From Fuscovulum sp. (lineage in GTDB: Bacteria; Pseudomonadota; Alphaproteobacteria; Rhodobacterales; Rhodobacteraceae): DNA of 64,000 bases. Under the pieces are notes generated by a model. That model ran no database searches, was not told the origin of the DNA, and was given only the letters and a program-made list of their open reading frames with translations. Made by a program: the position numbers and the translations under genes. Positions 7,991-16,930 of the stretch are shown one piece after another. The DNA is taken from positions 1,570,501 through 1,634,500 of the forward strand of contig CP136571.1 of assembly GCA_035192965.1 (NCBI GenBank), given 5' to 3'. Position 1 is the stretch's first letter, and the number at the start of each line of letters is the position of its first letter.

Positions 7991-8407
7991 ATGACCGATG
8001 ACGCCACGATCCGCCGCGTGCTGACCGAAACGCGCACCATTGCCCTTGTCGGCTGGTCGCCGAAGCCGGACCGGCCCAGCCACCGGGTGGCGGCTTTCCT
8101 GAAGGCGCAGGGGTATCGGGTGATCCCGGTCAATCCGGGGCAGGCGGGGCAGATCGCGCTGGGCGAGACGGTCCGCGCCTCGCTGGCCGAAATCGGGGAT
8201 ACGGTGGATATGGTGGACATCTTTCGCCGCAGTGAAGAAGCGGGCGCGGTGGTGGATGAGGCGCTGGCGGTGCTGCCGGGGCTGAAGGCCGTATGGATGC
8301 AGTTGGGCGTGGTGGATGCAGCGGCGGCGGCGCGGGCGGAAGCAGCGGGCGTGACAGCCGTGATGGACCGTTGCCCGGCGATCGAGATTCCAAGATTGGG
8401 GATGTGA
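7991..8407 (+). CDS. CoA-binding domain protein (YccU-like)
   Basis: A 138-aa single-domain protein of the CoA_binding_2 family, related to the nucleotide-binding domain of succinyl-CoA synthetase. The Rossmann start TIALVGWSPKPDRPSHRVAAFLKAQGYRVIPVNPG (residues 17-51) is typical. Later come VDMVDIFRRSEEAGAVVDEAL, KAVWMQLGVVDAAAA and the C-terminal VMDRCPAIEIPRL. The biological role of this family is unsettled. The start codon follows immediately after the terminator at 7943-7980, with GGGGTGAG as ribosome site, so the promoter must overlap the terminator or lie upstream of it. Confidence 0.88.
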   Translation: MTDDATIRRVLTETRTIALVGWSPKPDRPSHRVAAFLKAQGYRVIPVNPGQAGQIALGETVRASLAEIGDTVDMVDIFRRSEEAGAVVDEALAVLPGLKAVWMQLGVVDAAAAARAEAAGVTAVMDRCPAIEIPRLGM

Positions 8408-8435
8408 TCTTTATCCGCCCGGCGGTTCCGTAGCG

Positions 8436-8536
8436 GCGAAAATCCTTCAGGAAGGATTTTCGCCCGTCCGCGCCAAAATCTTTCCGTGAAAGATTTTGGC
8501 GGAAACCGCCCAAAAGTTTTCTGGAAAACTTTTGGG
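8436..8536. repeat. Cluster of three AT-rich perfect hairpins
   Basis: Three perfect inverted repeats stand in tandem between the convergent CoA-binding and hisE genes: 8436-8463 (13-bp arms, loop AG), 8471-8501 (14-bp arms, loop CGT) and 8509-8536 (13-bp arms, loop TG). Every left arm ends in TTC and every right arm begins in GAA, with A/T runs mid-stem. They may act as bidirectional terminators. Related clusters lie at 15246, 28204 and 40791. Confidence 0.85.
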
Positions 8537-8537
8537 C

Positions 8538-8845
8538 TTAGCGGCGGGTGGCTTTCTCTGTGATCCCTGAAACGCCCTCGCGGCGGTCAAGCTCGGCCAG
8601 AACCTCATCCAGCGTCACGTCGCGGGCAGCGAGCATGACGAGGAGGTGATAGAGCACATCGGCTGCCTCGGAGGTGAGGCGGTCGCGGTCGCCTTTGACC
8701 GCCTCGATGATGGCCTCGACAGCCTCTTCGCCGAATTTCTCGGCGCATTTCTCGGGGCCTTTGGACAGCAGTTTTGCGGTCCAGCTTGTTTCGGGATCGG
8801 CCCCCTTGCGGGCGGCGATGGTCGCGGCGAGGCGGGTGAGGGCGG

Positions 8846-8849
<4 letters not shown>
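8538..8849 (-). CDS. hisE: Phosphoribosyl-ATP pyrophosphatase
   Basis: A 103-aa all-alpha pyrophosphohydrolase for the second step of histidine synthesis, splitting pyrophosphate from phosphoribosyl-ATP. The MazG-like signature is visible: [52 protein letters not shown], with the acidic residues that bind magnesium. The ATG at 8849 overlaps the hisF stop by four bases (ATGA), so the two are translationally coupled. As in most Proteobacteria outside the enterics, HisE is separate from HisI; hisI is not in the window. Confidence 0.94.
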
Positions 8850-9607
<758 letters not shown>

Positions 9608-9682
9608 GGCGTCACCAAGAAGCTTGCGGCCTTCTAGCCGTGGACGGCAGAAAGGGCCAGTGGGTAGCGAGGGGGCGGCGTG

Positions 9683-10588
9683 ATGCGCGAAGGAGTGGGC
9701 TATGGTCTGGCGGCGCTCTGTCTGGGGTGGATCGCGGTCTGGGCGGGGGAGAACCTGTTCTGGACGACGCCCGCCCCCGACCTGCGCCTCGTCGATCTGG
9801 CCTTGACCTGGGCGGCCTATTCCGTGGCGGCAGGAGCGGCCCTTTCGGCGGTGATCTGGTCGGGGCTGGAGGGATGGCGGGCGGCCTTTCTGGGCGGGGC
9901 GCTGTTGGGGTTTCAGATCGAGGGCGCGGTCGTGGGGACGATGTATGAAGCCCTTCCCGCGCAACTGGTCTGGACGCCGCTGGCCTGGCACGCGCTGATC
10001 AGTGGGCTGGCGGTGCTGGGCGGTGGGATGGCGCTGGCGCGGGGGCCGGTGTGGCGGCAGGTGGCGGGCATGGCGGCGCTAGGGGTGTTTGGGGCGGTCT
10101 GGGGGCTTTACTGGCCGCTGGAGGGGAAGGTGCTGGCCGGAATGGCAGGGCTGGCGGTCTATCTGGGGGTGACGGGCGCAGGGGTCGGGGTGGCGTTGGG
10201 GCTGCTGTCGCGGTTGCCAAGGCTGCGTTGGGGGAAATGGTGGCTTTGGCTGGCACCCGTGGCGATGGTGGCGCTTTGGATGCTCGGTGGCGTGCTGTCG
10301 CCCGATCCGGTGCGCCTGGTCTGGCTGGTGATGGTGGGGGCAACGGTCTGGGCGATGGCGCGGTTGGGGCGGCGGGGGGCAGGCTTTGGTTTTGGGCCAC
10401 CGTTGCCCTGGGCGCGCTGCAGCGTGGTTGTGCTGGCCCCTGTGGTGACGGTGCTGCTGGTATTGCCGGGCTGGGCAGTGCTGGGCGGGGTCGCAGTGAA
10501 CGTGCCTGTCGCGCTGGTGACGGGGGCGGCGGGATTGGGGCTGTGGCTGTGGTTGGTGGTGGGTCGTCCAATGAACAAGATAGGTTAA
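9683..10588 (+). CDS. Multi-pass membrane protein of unknown function
   Basis: A 301-aa, very hydrophobic protein with about nine or ten predicted transmembrane segments rich in Leu, Ala, Gly and Trp and short polar loops. It has no signal motif, cofactor motif or transporter signature that I recognise. The ATG at 9683 has a GAGGGGG purine tract seven bases upstream; a GTG one codon earlier is possible. It is oriented opposite to the his genes, between hisF and the GSCFA gene, and interrupts the his cluster. Confidence 0.7.
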   Translation: MREGVGYGLAALCLGWIAVWAGENLFWTTPAPDLRLVDLALTWAAYSVAAGAALSAVIWSGLEGWRAAFLGGALLGFQIEGAVVGTMYEALPAQLVWTPLAWHALISGLAVLGGGMALARGPVWRQVAGMAALGVFGAVWGLYWPLEGKVLAGMAGLAVYLGVTGAGVGVALGLLSRLPRLRWGKWWLWLAPVAMVALWMLGGVLSPDPVRLVWLVMVGATVWAMARLGRRGAGFGFGPPLPWARCSVVVLAPVVTVLLVLPGWAVLGGVAVNVPVALVTGAAGLGLWLWLVVGRPMNKIG

Positions 10589-10655
10589 GTTAGCCTTGGC
10601 GGCCGGGGTAGGAATGCGAGAGGGCTCAATCTGCCCTATCCACGGCGTTCATTGG

Positions 10656-11792
10656 TTAGCCGTCGTTCACTTTTCGCCTCGCCGCAAGTCGTGCTGCAAT
10701 CCGCGCGGCTTTGCGGGCCGCCGCCGCCTGTTCAGCTGCAAGTCGCCGATCGGCCACACGTGCCTCTCTAACAGCGCCGCTCAGTTTTGCCACAGCTTCG
10801 TGCCCCAGCCGAGCAATCTTCTGGTCCAAGGCACGTGCATGGCGGAAATTCTTTAGCAGGGCTTGGGCGTCAACATCGCCGAGGCAGAAGAAATGCTCGA
10901 AAGTCATCATGTTGAACGTGAGCACATGGGGATAGACATGACGTCGATCCGCGGTCCATTGATTATCGAAACCGTACATGACGATGTCATAACTTGGGAA
11001 ATAGAACAGATTGCCATCGTGATGCGCAAGCTCACGATAAACCTGATCTACAGCGGCGCGCAGAATGCTCTTTGAGACAGCGTTTGCGGAAAGGCAGGAC
11101 ACATTGCGAAAGGTTGCGCGGAGTGGAATAGGCGACACTGTAAAGAGGATTGTGGCCTCAGGTCGATACTTGCGGATCAGCGCAACAATCGCACGAAGGT
11201 TTTCAAGCGTCTCTGTGTAAGATGCGACGCGGAACTTGTGCCGCTCTGGGTCGCGTTTGGATTCGGGAGGTTGGCGCCAGAAGACCTCACCTGTTATTTC
11301 GTCATACCAAATTTCACTGAGCCCGAGCGTGATAATGAACACACGCGCTTCATCAAACAATTCCTTAGTTTGAAGCCTTGCTTCTTCATCATAGCCGAAG
11401 TCTTCCTGATTGTAGCCGATCCAAAGATCTGCTTTCGGAACACGATTCTCCCAAGCCCATTCAAATTGTTGCCGGATGGCATGTGTGTGAACCATGCCGT
11501 CACCCATTGAGGTGACGTAAGCCTTGTTGGCCTTTTTGGTCAGAACATTATAACCTTTGGCATGAAGGTAGTTTGAAATGTTCTTTGCGAAGCACGATCC
11601 GAAAGCAACGATCGGCGTAGAGTGATCTATGAAAGGTTGCGGGGGGGCCCACCCCTTCATGAAGAAGCGGTCGATCACATAGTCGCGCTCAAGCGTTTTG
11701 TCTTCAGGATAGAACTGAGGCTTTTCACCTCTGAAGTAGGAACCACTCATACGTTGGTTCTGGCCTTCTACTTCCACGACGATCATGGACAT
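10656..11792 (-). CDS. GSCFA domain protein
   Basis: A 378-aa protein carrying the name-giving GSCFA motif (TPIVAFGSCFAKNISNYLHAKGYNV, about residues 59-83), with further conserved segments LGLSEIWYD and FTVSPIPLRATF. This family is related to SGNH-type hydrolases and is thought to act on polysaccharide or acyl groups; the catalytic Ser would be in GSC. The last 60 residues form an Ala/Arg/Lys-rich helix. AGGAG lies seven bases before the ATG at 11792. Its base composition is visibly less GC-rich than its neighbours, suggesting acquisition from elsewhere. Confidence 0.85.
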   Translation of the reverse strand: MSMIVVEVEGQNQRMSGSYFRGEKPQFYPEDKTLERDYVIDRFFMKGWAPPQPFIDHSTPIVAFGSCFAKNISNYLHAKGYNVLTKKANKAYVTSMGDGMVHTHAIRQQFEWAWENRVPKADLWIGYNQEDFGYDEEARLQTKELFDEARVFIITLGLSEIWYDEITGEVFWRQPPESKRDPERHKFRVASYTETLENLRAIVALIRKYRPEATILFTVSPIPLRATFRNVSCLSANAVSKSILRAAVDQVYRELAHHDGNLFYFPSYDIVMYGFDNQWTADRRHVYPHVLTFNMMTFEHFFCLGDVDAQALLKNFRHARALDQKIARLGHEAVAKLSGAVREARVADRRLAAEQAAAARKAARIAARLAARRKVNDG

Positions 11793-11970
11793 AACACGCT
11801 CCTACTGACCAAGTGCCACGTTGGTCAAAACTGAAAAAACACAACAATCTGAAGGGTAGCCTGCGTCGAGCCGGGTCGCAAGAGTGGATCAAGGATTGGA
11901 GGGGCCCAGCGCAACAGCAGATGTGCTGATTGCTGATGAGCGCACAAGTCACATTCCGGTTTGGTTGGTT

Positions 11971-12690
11971 TCAGCCCTTCAGCGCCTTCAGCGCGGCGGT
12001 GAGGTCGATGGCGCCGTCATAGAGGGCGCGGCCGGAGATGGCGCCGGCGATGATGCCGGTGTCGCGCAAAGCGATGAGGTCTGCCATGCTGGACACTCCA
12101 CCCGAGGCGATGACGGGGATGGTGACGGCGCGGGCCAGTGCCTCAGTCGCTTCGATGTTCGGGCCGCCCATTGCGCCGTCGCGGTCGATATCGGTGTAGA
12201 TGAGGGCGGTGACGCCGGCATCTTCAAAGCTGCGGGCGAGGTCGGTGGCCATGACGTTTGTCTCGGTCGCCCAGCCTTTGGTGGCGACGCGGCCTTGGCG
12301 TGCGTCGATGCCGACGGCGACCTTGCCGGGGAAGGCCTTGGCCGCCTCGCGCACGAGGGCGGGGTTTTCCACGGCGACGGTGCCGAGGATGACGCGGGCG
12401 AGACCCTTTTCCAGCCAGAGCGCGATGGTCGCCATGTCGCGGATCCCGCCGCCGAGTTGGGCGGGCACGGTGATCCGGGCGAGGATCGCCTCAACCGCCG
12501 CGGCATTGACGGGGGTTCCGGCGAAAGCGCCGTTCAGATCGACAAGGTGGAGCCATTCGCAGCCTGCCGCCTGAAACTTGGCGGCCTGCGCGGCAGGATC
12601 GTCGCCAAAGACGGTGGCGGCAGACATTTCCCCGCGCAGGAGGCGGACGCATTGGCCGTCTTTCAGGTCGATGGCGGGGTAAAGGATCAT
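11971..12690 (-). CDS. hisA: Phosphoribosylformimino-AICAR ribotide isomerase
   Basis: A 239-aa TIM-barrel isomerase for the fourth step of histidine synthesis (ProFAR to PRFAR), a paralogue of HisF. The catalytic aspartates fall at Asp8 ([14 protein letters not shown]) and Asp129 ([16 protein letters not shown]). The phosphate-binding segments LGGGIRDM and ASGGVSSM are present. The start at 12690 has GAAGGTG upstream and gives the classical [11 protein letters not shown]-terminus; the frame extends far upstream but without homology-like sequence. It is divergent from the DUF2147 gene. Confidence 0.95.
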   Translation of the reverse strand: MILYPAIDLKDGQCVRLLRGEMSAATVFGDDPAAQAAKFQAAGCEWLHLVDLNGAFAGTPVNAAAVEAILARITVPAQLGGGIRDMATIALWLEKGLARVILGTVAVENPALVREAAKAFPGKVAVGIDARQGRVATKGWATETNVMATDLARSFEDAGVTALIYTDIDRDGAMGGPNIEATEALARAVTIPVIASGGVSSMADLIALRDTGIIAGAISGRALYDGAIDLTAALKALKG

Positions 12691-12850
12691 CGCGCGCACC
12701 TTCGCAGCAGGGGTTTTCGGGGCTTTGGCATGGGGCGGGCGGCAGGGCAAGGGGGAGGCGCGCGGCGCGCGACCTAACGTCAGGCTTGATCGGCGGGCGG
12801 GGTTGGACAAGATGTCGCAAGACGGTGGCAAATCAGGGAGGATCGGCCCT

Positions 12851-13246
12851 ATGAAGCGGATGATGATGACGGTGCTGGCAAGCCTTGCCTTTGCAGGGGC
12901 TGCCATGGCGGCGGACCCGGTCGAGGGGGTCTGGAAGACCGCGCCGGATGACAACGGCAATTTTGGCCATATCGATGTAAAGCCCTGCGGCCCGGCTTTT
13001 TGCGGCACGCTGGTCAAGGCCTTTGATGGGTCGGGCGCGCAAATCGAAAGCCCGAATGTGGGGCGGCAGATCATCTGGGACATGATGGCCAAGGGCGACG
13101 GGAATTACGAGGATGGCAAGGTCTGGTCGCCGGATCGGGACAAGACCTATAACTCCTACATGATCCTGCAGGGCAACGGGCTGAGCGTGAAGGGCTGCGT
13201 TCTGGGAATCTGCCGCGACGGTGGCACCTGGACGCGGGTACAGTAA
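12851..13246 (+). CDS. DUF2147 family exported protein
   Basis: A 131-aa secreted protein with a signal peptide ([20 protein letters not shown]) and a mature DUF2147 domain. It starts [34 protein letters not shown] and ends in the typical [21 protein letters not shown]. Four cysteines in two close pairs suggest two disulfides in the periplasm. The family folds as a small beta-barrel of unknown function. GGGAGG lies about eight bases before the ATG at 12851. It is a single gene between hisA and the DMT transporter. Confidence 0.86.
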   Translation: MKRMMMTVLASLAFAGAAMAADPVEGVWKTAPDDNGNFGHIDVKPCGPAFCGTLVKAFDGSGAQIESPNVGRQIIWDMMAKGDGNYEDGKVWSPDRDKTYNSYMILQGNGLSVKGCVLGICRDGGTWTRVQ

Positions 13247-13288
13247 GCGCAGATTTCGGGTCGTTCTTCGGCCCTGATACGGATTAAA

Positions 13289-13316
13289 GGGGGTGCAGGG
13301 GTGACCTTGCACCCCC
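13289..13316 (+). terminator. Hairpin between DUF2147 and DMT genes, possible weak terminator
   Basis: A 9-bp perfect inverted repeat GGGGGTGCA/TGCACCCCC with a 10-base loop lies 43 bases after the DUF2147 stop. It lacks a clear T run, so termination is uncertain. Confidence 0.5.
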
Positions 13317-13337
13317 TTGCCATGACCGGAGGCCAAA

Positions 13338-14234
13338 TTGGGACAACGAGATTGGGGATTGCTTTTGCTCCTGTCGGTGCTGTGGGGCGGGTCGTTCTTT
13401 TTCGTGGAGTTGGTTTTGGCCGCAGGGATGGCCCCTTTGACGGTGGTCTGGTTGCGGGTCGGGTTGGGGGCGGGGGTGCTGGCGCTGACGCTGGCCGCGA
13501 CCGGCCTGCCCGTGCCGCGCGGGGCGGCGGTTTGGCGGGCGCTGGTGGTGATGGGTCTGTTGAACAACGCGCTGCCCTTTACGCTGTTTGCATTGGCGCA
13601 GGGGCAGATCGGCGGCGGGCTGGCCGCGATTTTGAACGCGATGACCCCGATCCTGACAGTGGTGGTGCTGGCGGTCTTTGCCGATGAGCGGCGGCCGGGT
13701 TTCGGGCGAATCGCGGGGGTGGTCTGCGGCTTTGCCGGGGTTCTGGTGATGATGGGCGGCGGGGCCACGGAAGGGGCCATCTGGGCCAAGCTGGCCTGTC
13801 TGGGGGCGGCGTGCAGCTATGCGCTGGCATCGGTCTGGGGGCGGCGCTTTCGTGTGCTGGGCGTGGCCCCTTTGAGCGTGGCCTTTGGGCAATGCCTTTG
13901 TGCGACCGGCCTGCTGATCCTGCCGATGATGATGACAGGGGGCGTGCAGACCGGCAGCGGCGGGGTTGAGGTCTGGCTGGCCGTTGCGGGATTGGCGGTG
14001 CTGTCGACAGCGCTGGCCTATGTCATCTTCTTTCGGCTGCTGGCAACGGTCGGGTCGTTGAACGTGGGTTTGGTCACGTTTCTGGTGCCGGTCAGCGCGG
14101 TGGCGCTGGGTGTGGTCTTTCTGGGCGAACGGCTGGCGGCGGCGCAGATTGCGGGGGCTGGGTTGATCGCATTGGGGCTGGTGGCGATTGACGGGCGGGC
14201 CGGGGCATGGCTGTGGCGGCGCATCAGCACCTGA
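13338..14234 (+). CDS. DMT superfamily (EamA) transporter
   Basis: A 298-aa inner-membrane permease with ten predicted helices in two EamA repeats: the first begins LLLLLSVLWGGSFFFVELVLA, the second begins WAKLACLGAACSYALASVWGRRF. Loop motifs typical of the family, such as RVGLGAG and LGERL near the end of repeat two, are visible. Substrates of such proteins are usually amino acids or metabolites and cannot be assigned. A TTG at 13338 with GGAGG five bases upstream is the best start, as no in-frame ATG precedes the first helix. Its 3' end overlaps the convergent lipoprotein gene by 11 bases. Confidence 0.87.
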   Translation: MGQRDWGLLLLLSVLWGGSFFFVELVLAAGMAPLTVVWLRVGLGAGVLALTLAATGLPVPRGAAVWRALVVMGLLNNALPFTLFALAQGQIGGGLAAILNAMTPILTVVVLAVFADERRPGFGRIAGVVCGFAGVLVMMGGGATEGAIWAKLACLGAACSYALASVWGRRFRVLGVAPLSVAFGQCLCATGLLILPMMMTGGVQTGSGGVEVWLAVAGLAVLSTALAYVIFFRLLATVGSLNVGLVTFLVPVSAVALGVVFLGERLAAAQIAGAGLIALGLVAIDGRAGAWLWRRIST

Positions 14235-14514
14235 TGCGGCCGCGGCGTTCGCCGCTGTCACCCTGAAAGCTGGTCTCGATCGGGGTGCAGCCGGTGGCCT
14301 GCGCAACGGCGCGCAGCATTTGCGCGGGGATGTCCGGGCGTTCGGCGCTGCGGGCATAGCCGTGGCGGATGACCTGCACGCGGGTGTCTTTGCGAAAGAC
14401 GGTGAAGCTGCGCCCGTCGATCACAACGTCCTGGCGGGAGGCGTTGAGGAATTGCGGGGAGGGCGAGGCGCAGGCGCAAAGAAGCGCGAGCGCAGGCAGA
14501 AGCCGGGGGAACAT
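14224..14514 (-). CDS. Small putative lipoprotein of unknown function
   Basis: A 96-aa protein with an N-terminal hydrophobic stretch MFPRLLPALALLCACASPSPQF that contains a lipobox-like cysteine (LLCAC), suggesting lipid attachment in the cell envelope. The rest (DVVIDGRSFTVFRKDTRVQVIRHGYARSAERPDIPAQMLRAVAQATGCTP) looks like a compact periplasmic domain with no family I can name. The start at 14514 is chosen for the signal; no strong ribosome site is seen. It lies 70 bases downstream of hisH and may be co-transcribed. Its 3' end overlaps the DMT gene by 11 bases. Confidence 0.65.
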   Translation of the reverse strand: MFPRLLPALALLCACASPSPQFLNASRQDVVIDGRSFTVFRKDTRVQVIRHGYARSAERPDIPAQMLRAVAQATGCTPIETSFQGDSGERRGRIRC

Positions 14515-14584
14515 CAAGGCACCATGAACAACCACAGGATGTATTGATGGTGATCCGGGATGCGCCCGGAAGCAAGCCTGCAGA

Positions 14585-15223
14585 TCAGGGTTTCCAGCGC
14601 AGGAAGTTGGCAATCATCCGCAGGCCGGTGGCCTGGGACTTTTCCGGGTGGAACTGGGTGCCGATGATCGTGTCGCGGCCGATGATGGCAGTGACGGGAC
14701 CGGCATAATCCACATGCGCCAGAAGATGCGCGGGATCGGCCACGCGGAACTGGTAGCTGTGCACGAAATAGGCGTGATCGCCGGTTGATACTCCTTGCAG
14801 AACCGGATGCGGGCGGTCGATCACCAGATCGTTCCAGCCCATATGCGGCACCTTGAGCGCGGGGTCGGCGGGGGTGATGCGGGTGACTTCGCCACCGATC
14901 CAGTCAAACCCCTGTGTGTCTTCGTATTCACGGCCCCATGTTGCCAGCATCTGCATGCCAACGCAGATACCGAAAAAGGGCTTGCCCCGCGCCACGCCTT
15001 CGGAGATCGCCTCGAACAACCCGCCCAGATTGCCCAAGGCGCGGCGGCAGGCGGGAAAGGCCCCGTCGCCGGGCAGAACGATCCTGTCGGCGCGGGCAAC
15101 ATCTTCCGGATGCGAGGTCACAAGGACATCGCCGCCGCCCACCTCGGCCGCCATGCGCTGAAACGCCTTTTCGGCGGAGTGGAGATTGCCGCTGTCATAA
15201 TCGACGAGAACGGTCAGGGGCAT
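14585..15223 (-). CDS. hisH: Imidazole glycerol phosphate synthase subunit HisH (glutaminase)
   Basis: A 212-aa class-I glutamine amidotransferase that supplies ammonia to HisF. The catalytic triad is present: Cys87 in KPFFGICVGMQ, and His192 and Glu194 in IGTQFHPEKSQ. The oxyanion-strand region PGDGAF and the conserved KVPHMGWN segment also match. It lies downstream of hisB across a cluster of hairpins at 15246-15350, so expression from the hisB promoter would have to pass these structures. Confidence 0.95.
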   Translation of the reverse strand: MPLTVLVDYDSGNLHSAEKAFQRMAAEVGGGDVLVTSHPEDVARADRIVLPGDGAFPACRRALGNLGGLFEAISEGVARGKPFFGICVGMQMLATWGREYEDTQGFDWIGGEVTRITPADPALKVPHMGWNDLVIDRPHPVLQGVSTGDHAYFVHSYQFRVADPAHLLAHVDYAGPVTAIIGRDTIIGTQFHPEKSQATGLRMIANFLRWKP

Positions 15224-15245
15224 GGGGGCCTCATTGCGGGGGTGA

Positions 15246-15350
15246 CGAAAAATTTTCAGTGAAAATCTTTCGGAAACAGGGTGGTAAGAATTTTCTGGAA
15301 AATTCTTACCATGCGGGGCGGCTGAAGAATTTTCGGGAAAATTCTTCAGC
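15246..15350. repeat. Cluster of three AT-rich hairpins between hisB and hisH
   Basis: The first (15246-15272) is an 11/12-bp imperfect repeat with loop AGT. The second is 15283-15310 (13-bp perfect arms, loop TG). The third is 15321-15350 (14-bp perfect arms, loop GG). The design, with left arms ending TTTTC and right arms starting GAAAA, is the same as in the cluster at 8436, but here it sits between two genes of the same strand. Confidence 0.85.
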
Positions 15351-15358
15351 GCCTTGGG

Positions 15359-15946
15359 TTAAAGCGCGCCTTTGGTCGAGGGCAGCGCGTTGCCAAGCCG
15401 GGGGTCATGTTCAACGGCCATCCGCAGCGCGCGGGCCACGGCCTTGAAGGCGGCTTCCGCGATGTGGTGGCTGTTGACCCCGTGGATCAGGTCGACATGC
15501 AGGGTGATGCCGCCATGGGTGGCGAGCGCCTGAAAGAATTCACGCACCAGTTCGGTGTCAAAAGTACCGATCTTCGCCGTCGGGAAGGGCAGGTTCCAGA
15601 CGAGGAACGGCCGCGCCGACAGGTCCAGCGCGCAGGCGACCTGCGCGTCATCCATGGCGAGGTTGAAATGGCCATAGCGGCGGATGCCGCGCTTGTCGCC
15701 CAGCGCCTGTGTCAGGGCCTGACCGATCGCGATGCCGCAATCTTCGACGGTGTGGTGATCGTCGATATGCAGATCGCCCTTGGCCTTGACGTTAAGGTCG
15801 ATGAGCGAGTGGCGGGCCAGTTGATCCAGCATGTGGTCGAAAAAGCCCACGCCGCTGTGGCAGTCATACTGCCCGGTGCCATCAAGGTTCAGGCTGATGG
15901 CGACATCGGTTTCGGCGGTCTTGCGGTGGATCTTGGCCTGACGCAT
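15359..15946 (-). CDS. hisB: Imidazoleglycerol-phosphate dehydratase
   Basis: A 195-aa monofunctional HisB for the sixth step of histidine synthesis, without the N-terminal phosphatase domain found in enterics. The manganese-binding motifs are readable: [64 protein letters not shown]. The start at 15946 ([26 protein letters not shown]) fits the family. It is the first his gene of the minus-strand series hisB-hisH-hisA-hisF-hisE spread over 7.4 kb. Confidence 0.95.
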   Translation of the reverse strand: MRQAKIHRKTAETDVAISLNLDGTGQYDCHSGVGFFDHMLDQLARHSLIDLNVKAKGDLHIDDHHTVEDCGIAIGQALTQALGDKRGIRRYGHFNLAMDDAQVACALDLSARPFLVWNLPFPTAKIGTFDTELVREFFQALATHGGITLHVDLIHGVNSHHIAEAAFKAVARALRMAVEHDPRLGNALPSTKGAL

Positions 15947-16003
15947 CGCGGTTTCCCCTTGCTTTGCGGCCTTATAGGCGCTGGGGCGCGGTTTGGAAAG
16001 CTG

Positions 16004-16930
16004 TCAGGCAGAGGCGGCGAGCCTGCGGCGGCGCGGGCCGAAGGTGGCGGCAAGGCCGAGGAAGACGCCTGCCAGCACGGCGATGCTGCCGGAGGCTGAC
16101 ACGGAAAAGCCAAGACCCAGCGCCAGCGGCAGGTAGCCCGCAATCAGGGTGCCGAGGGCGGCGGCGAGGGCGGCGATGATAAGCGACAGGGCCATCTGGC
16201 GCGGCAGGCTGTCGGTCAGCAGGCGCGCGGTGGCGGGGGGGCAGATCAGCATGGCGATGGTCAGGATCGATCCCACGGCAGAGAAGGCCGCCACTGCGGC
16301 CAGCGCGGTAAGGCCGGTCAGCCCGGCAGAAATCCATCGGGTGGGGATGCCCGCGCTGGTGGCAAAGCCTTCGTCGAAGGTGGCGATGGTCAGCGGGCGC
16401 CAGAACAGGGTGAGGGCGGCAAGGATGGCGGCGGTGGCGATGGCCAGCGCGGGCAGTTCCGAGGGCAGGGTGGCAAGTGCTGCGGGATCGGCGAGCGAGG
16501 CCCAACCTGTGGCGTCGATCCAGATCAGGCCTTCGAGATTGCCGTAAAGCGCGTGTTCCACATCAAGATGAACCGCGCCCGCGCCGGAGGTTTCCAAAAG
16601 CAGCACGCCAAGGGCAAACATGGCGGTGAAGGTCACGCCCATGGCGGCCCCCGGATCGGCCCCGGTGGCGCGCCGGATGCCTTCGATCAGGGCCGAAGAC
16701 AGGGCGGCGGCGGCCAATGCGCCCGCCAGCATGACGGGTTGGGAGGCGGACCCTGTCAGCAAGAAGGCTGCAACGATACCCGGCAGAACGACATGTGACA
16801 TGGCATCGCCCAGCATCGACTGGCCGCGCAGCAGCAGGAAATTGCCCGGTGCCGCGCAGGCCAGTGCGGCCAGCATCGCAATGACGAGCGGCGGCAGGGT
16901 GAGGGGGACGAACTCTGCGCCAAAGGTCAT
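16004..16930 (-). CDS. Metal ABC transporter permease (ZnuB/MntB/SitD family)
   Basis: A 308-aa inner-membrane ABC-3 family permease with about eight or nine helices. Family markers include the N-terminal FLLLRGQSMLGDAMSHVVLPGIV and the late motif SAVGSILTIAMLICPPATARLL. Its start overlaps the stop of the second permease by four bases. With the neighbouring permease, ATPase and binding protein it forms a complete importer for manganese, iron or zinc. Two distinct permeases in one operon are typical of SitABCD/TroABCD-like systems rather than ZnuABC, which has one. Confidence 0.9.
   Translation of the reverse strand: MTFGAEFVPLTLPPLVIAMLAALACAAPGNFLLLRGQSMLGDAMSHVVLPGIVAAFLLTGSASQPVMLAGALAAAALSSALIEGIRRATGADPGAAMGVTFTAMFALGVLLLETSGAGAVHLDVEHALYGNLEGLIWIDATGWASLADPAALATLPSELPALAIATAAILAALTLFWRPLTIATFDEGFATSAGIPTRWISAGLTGLTALAAVAAFSAVGSILTIAMLICPPATARLLTDSLPRQMALSLIIAALAAALGTLIAGYLPLALGLGFSVSASGSIAVLAGVFLGLAATFGPRRRRLAASA

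Noticed and set aside
7858..8001. A 48-codon frame starting at 7858 after rlmB
   Set aside because: It passes through the terminator at 7943-7980 and overlaps the next gene, and the translation is not protein-like.
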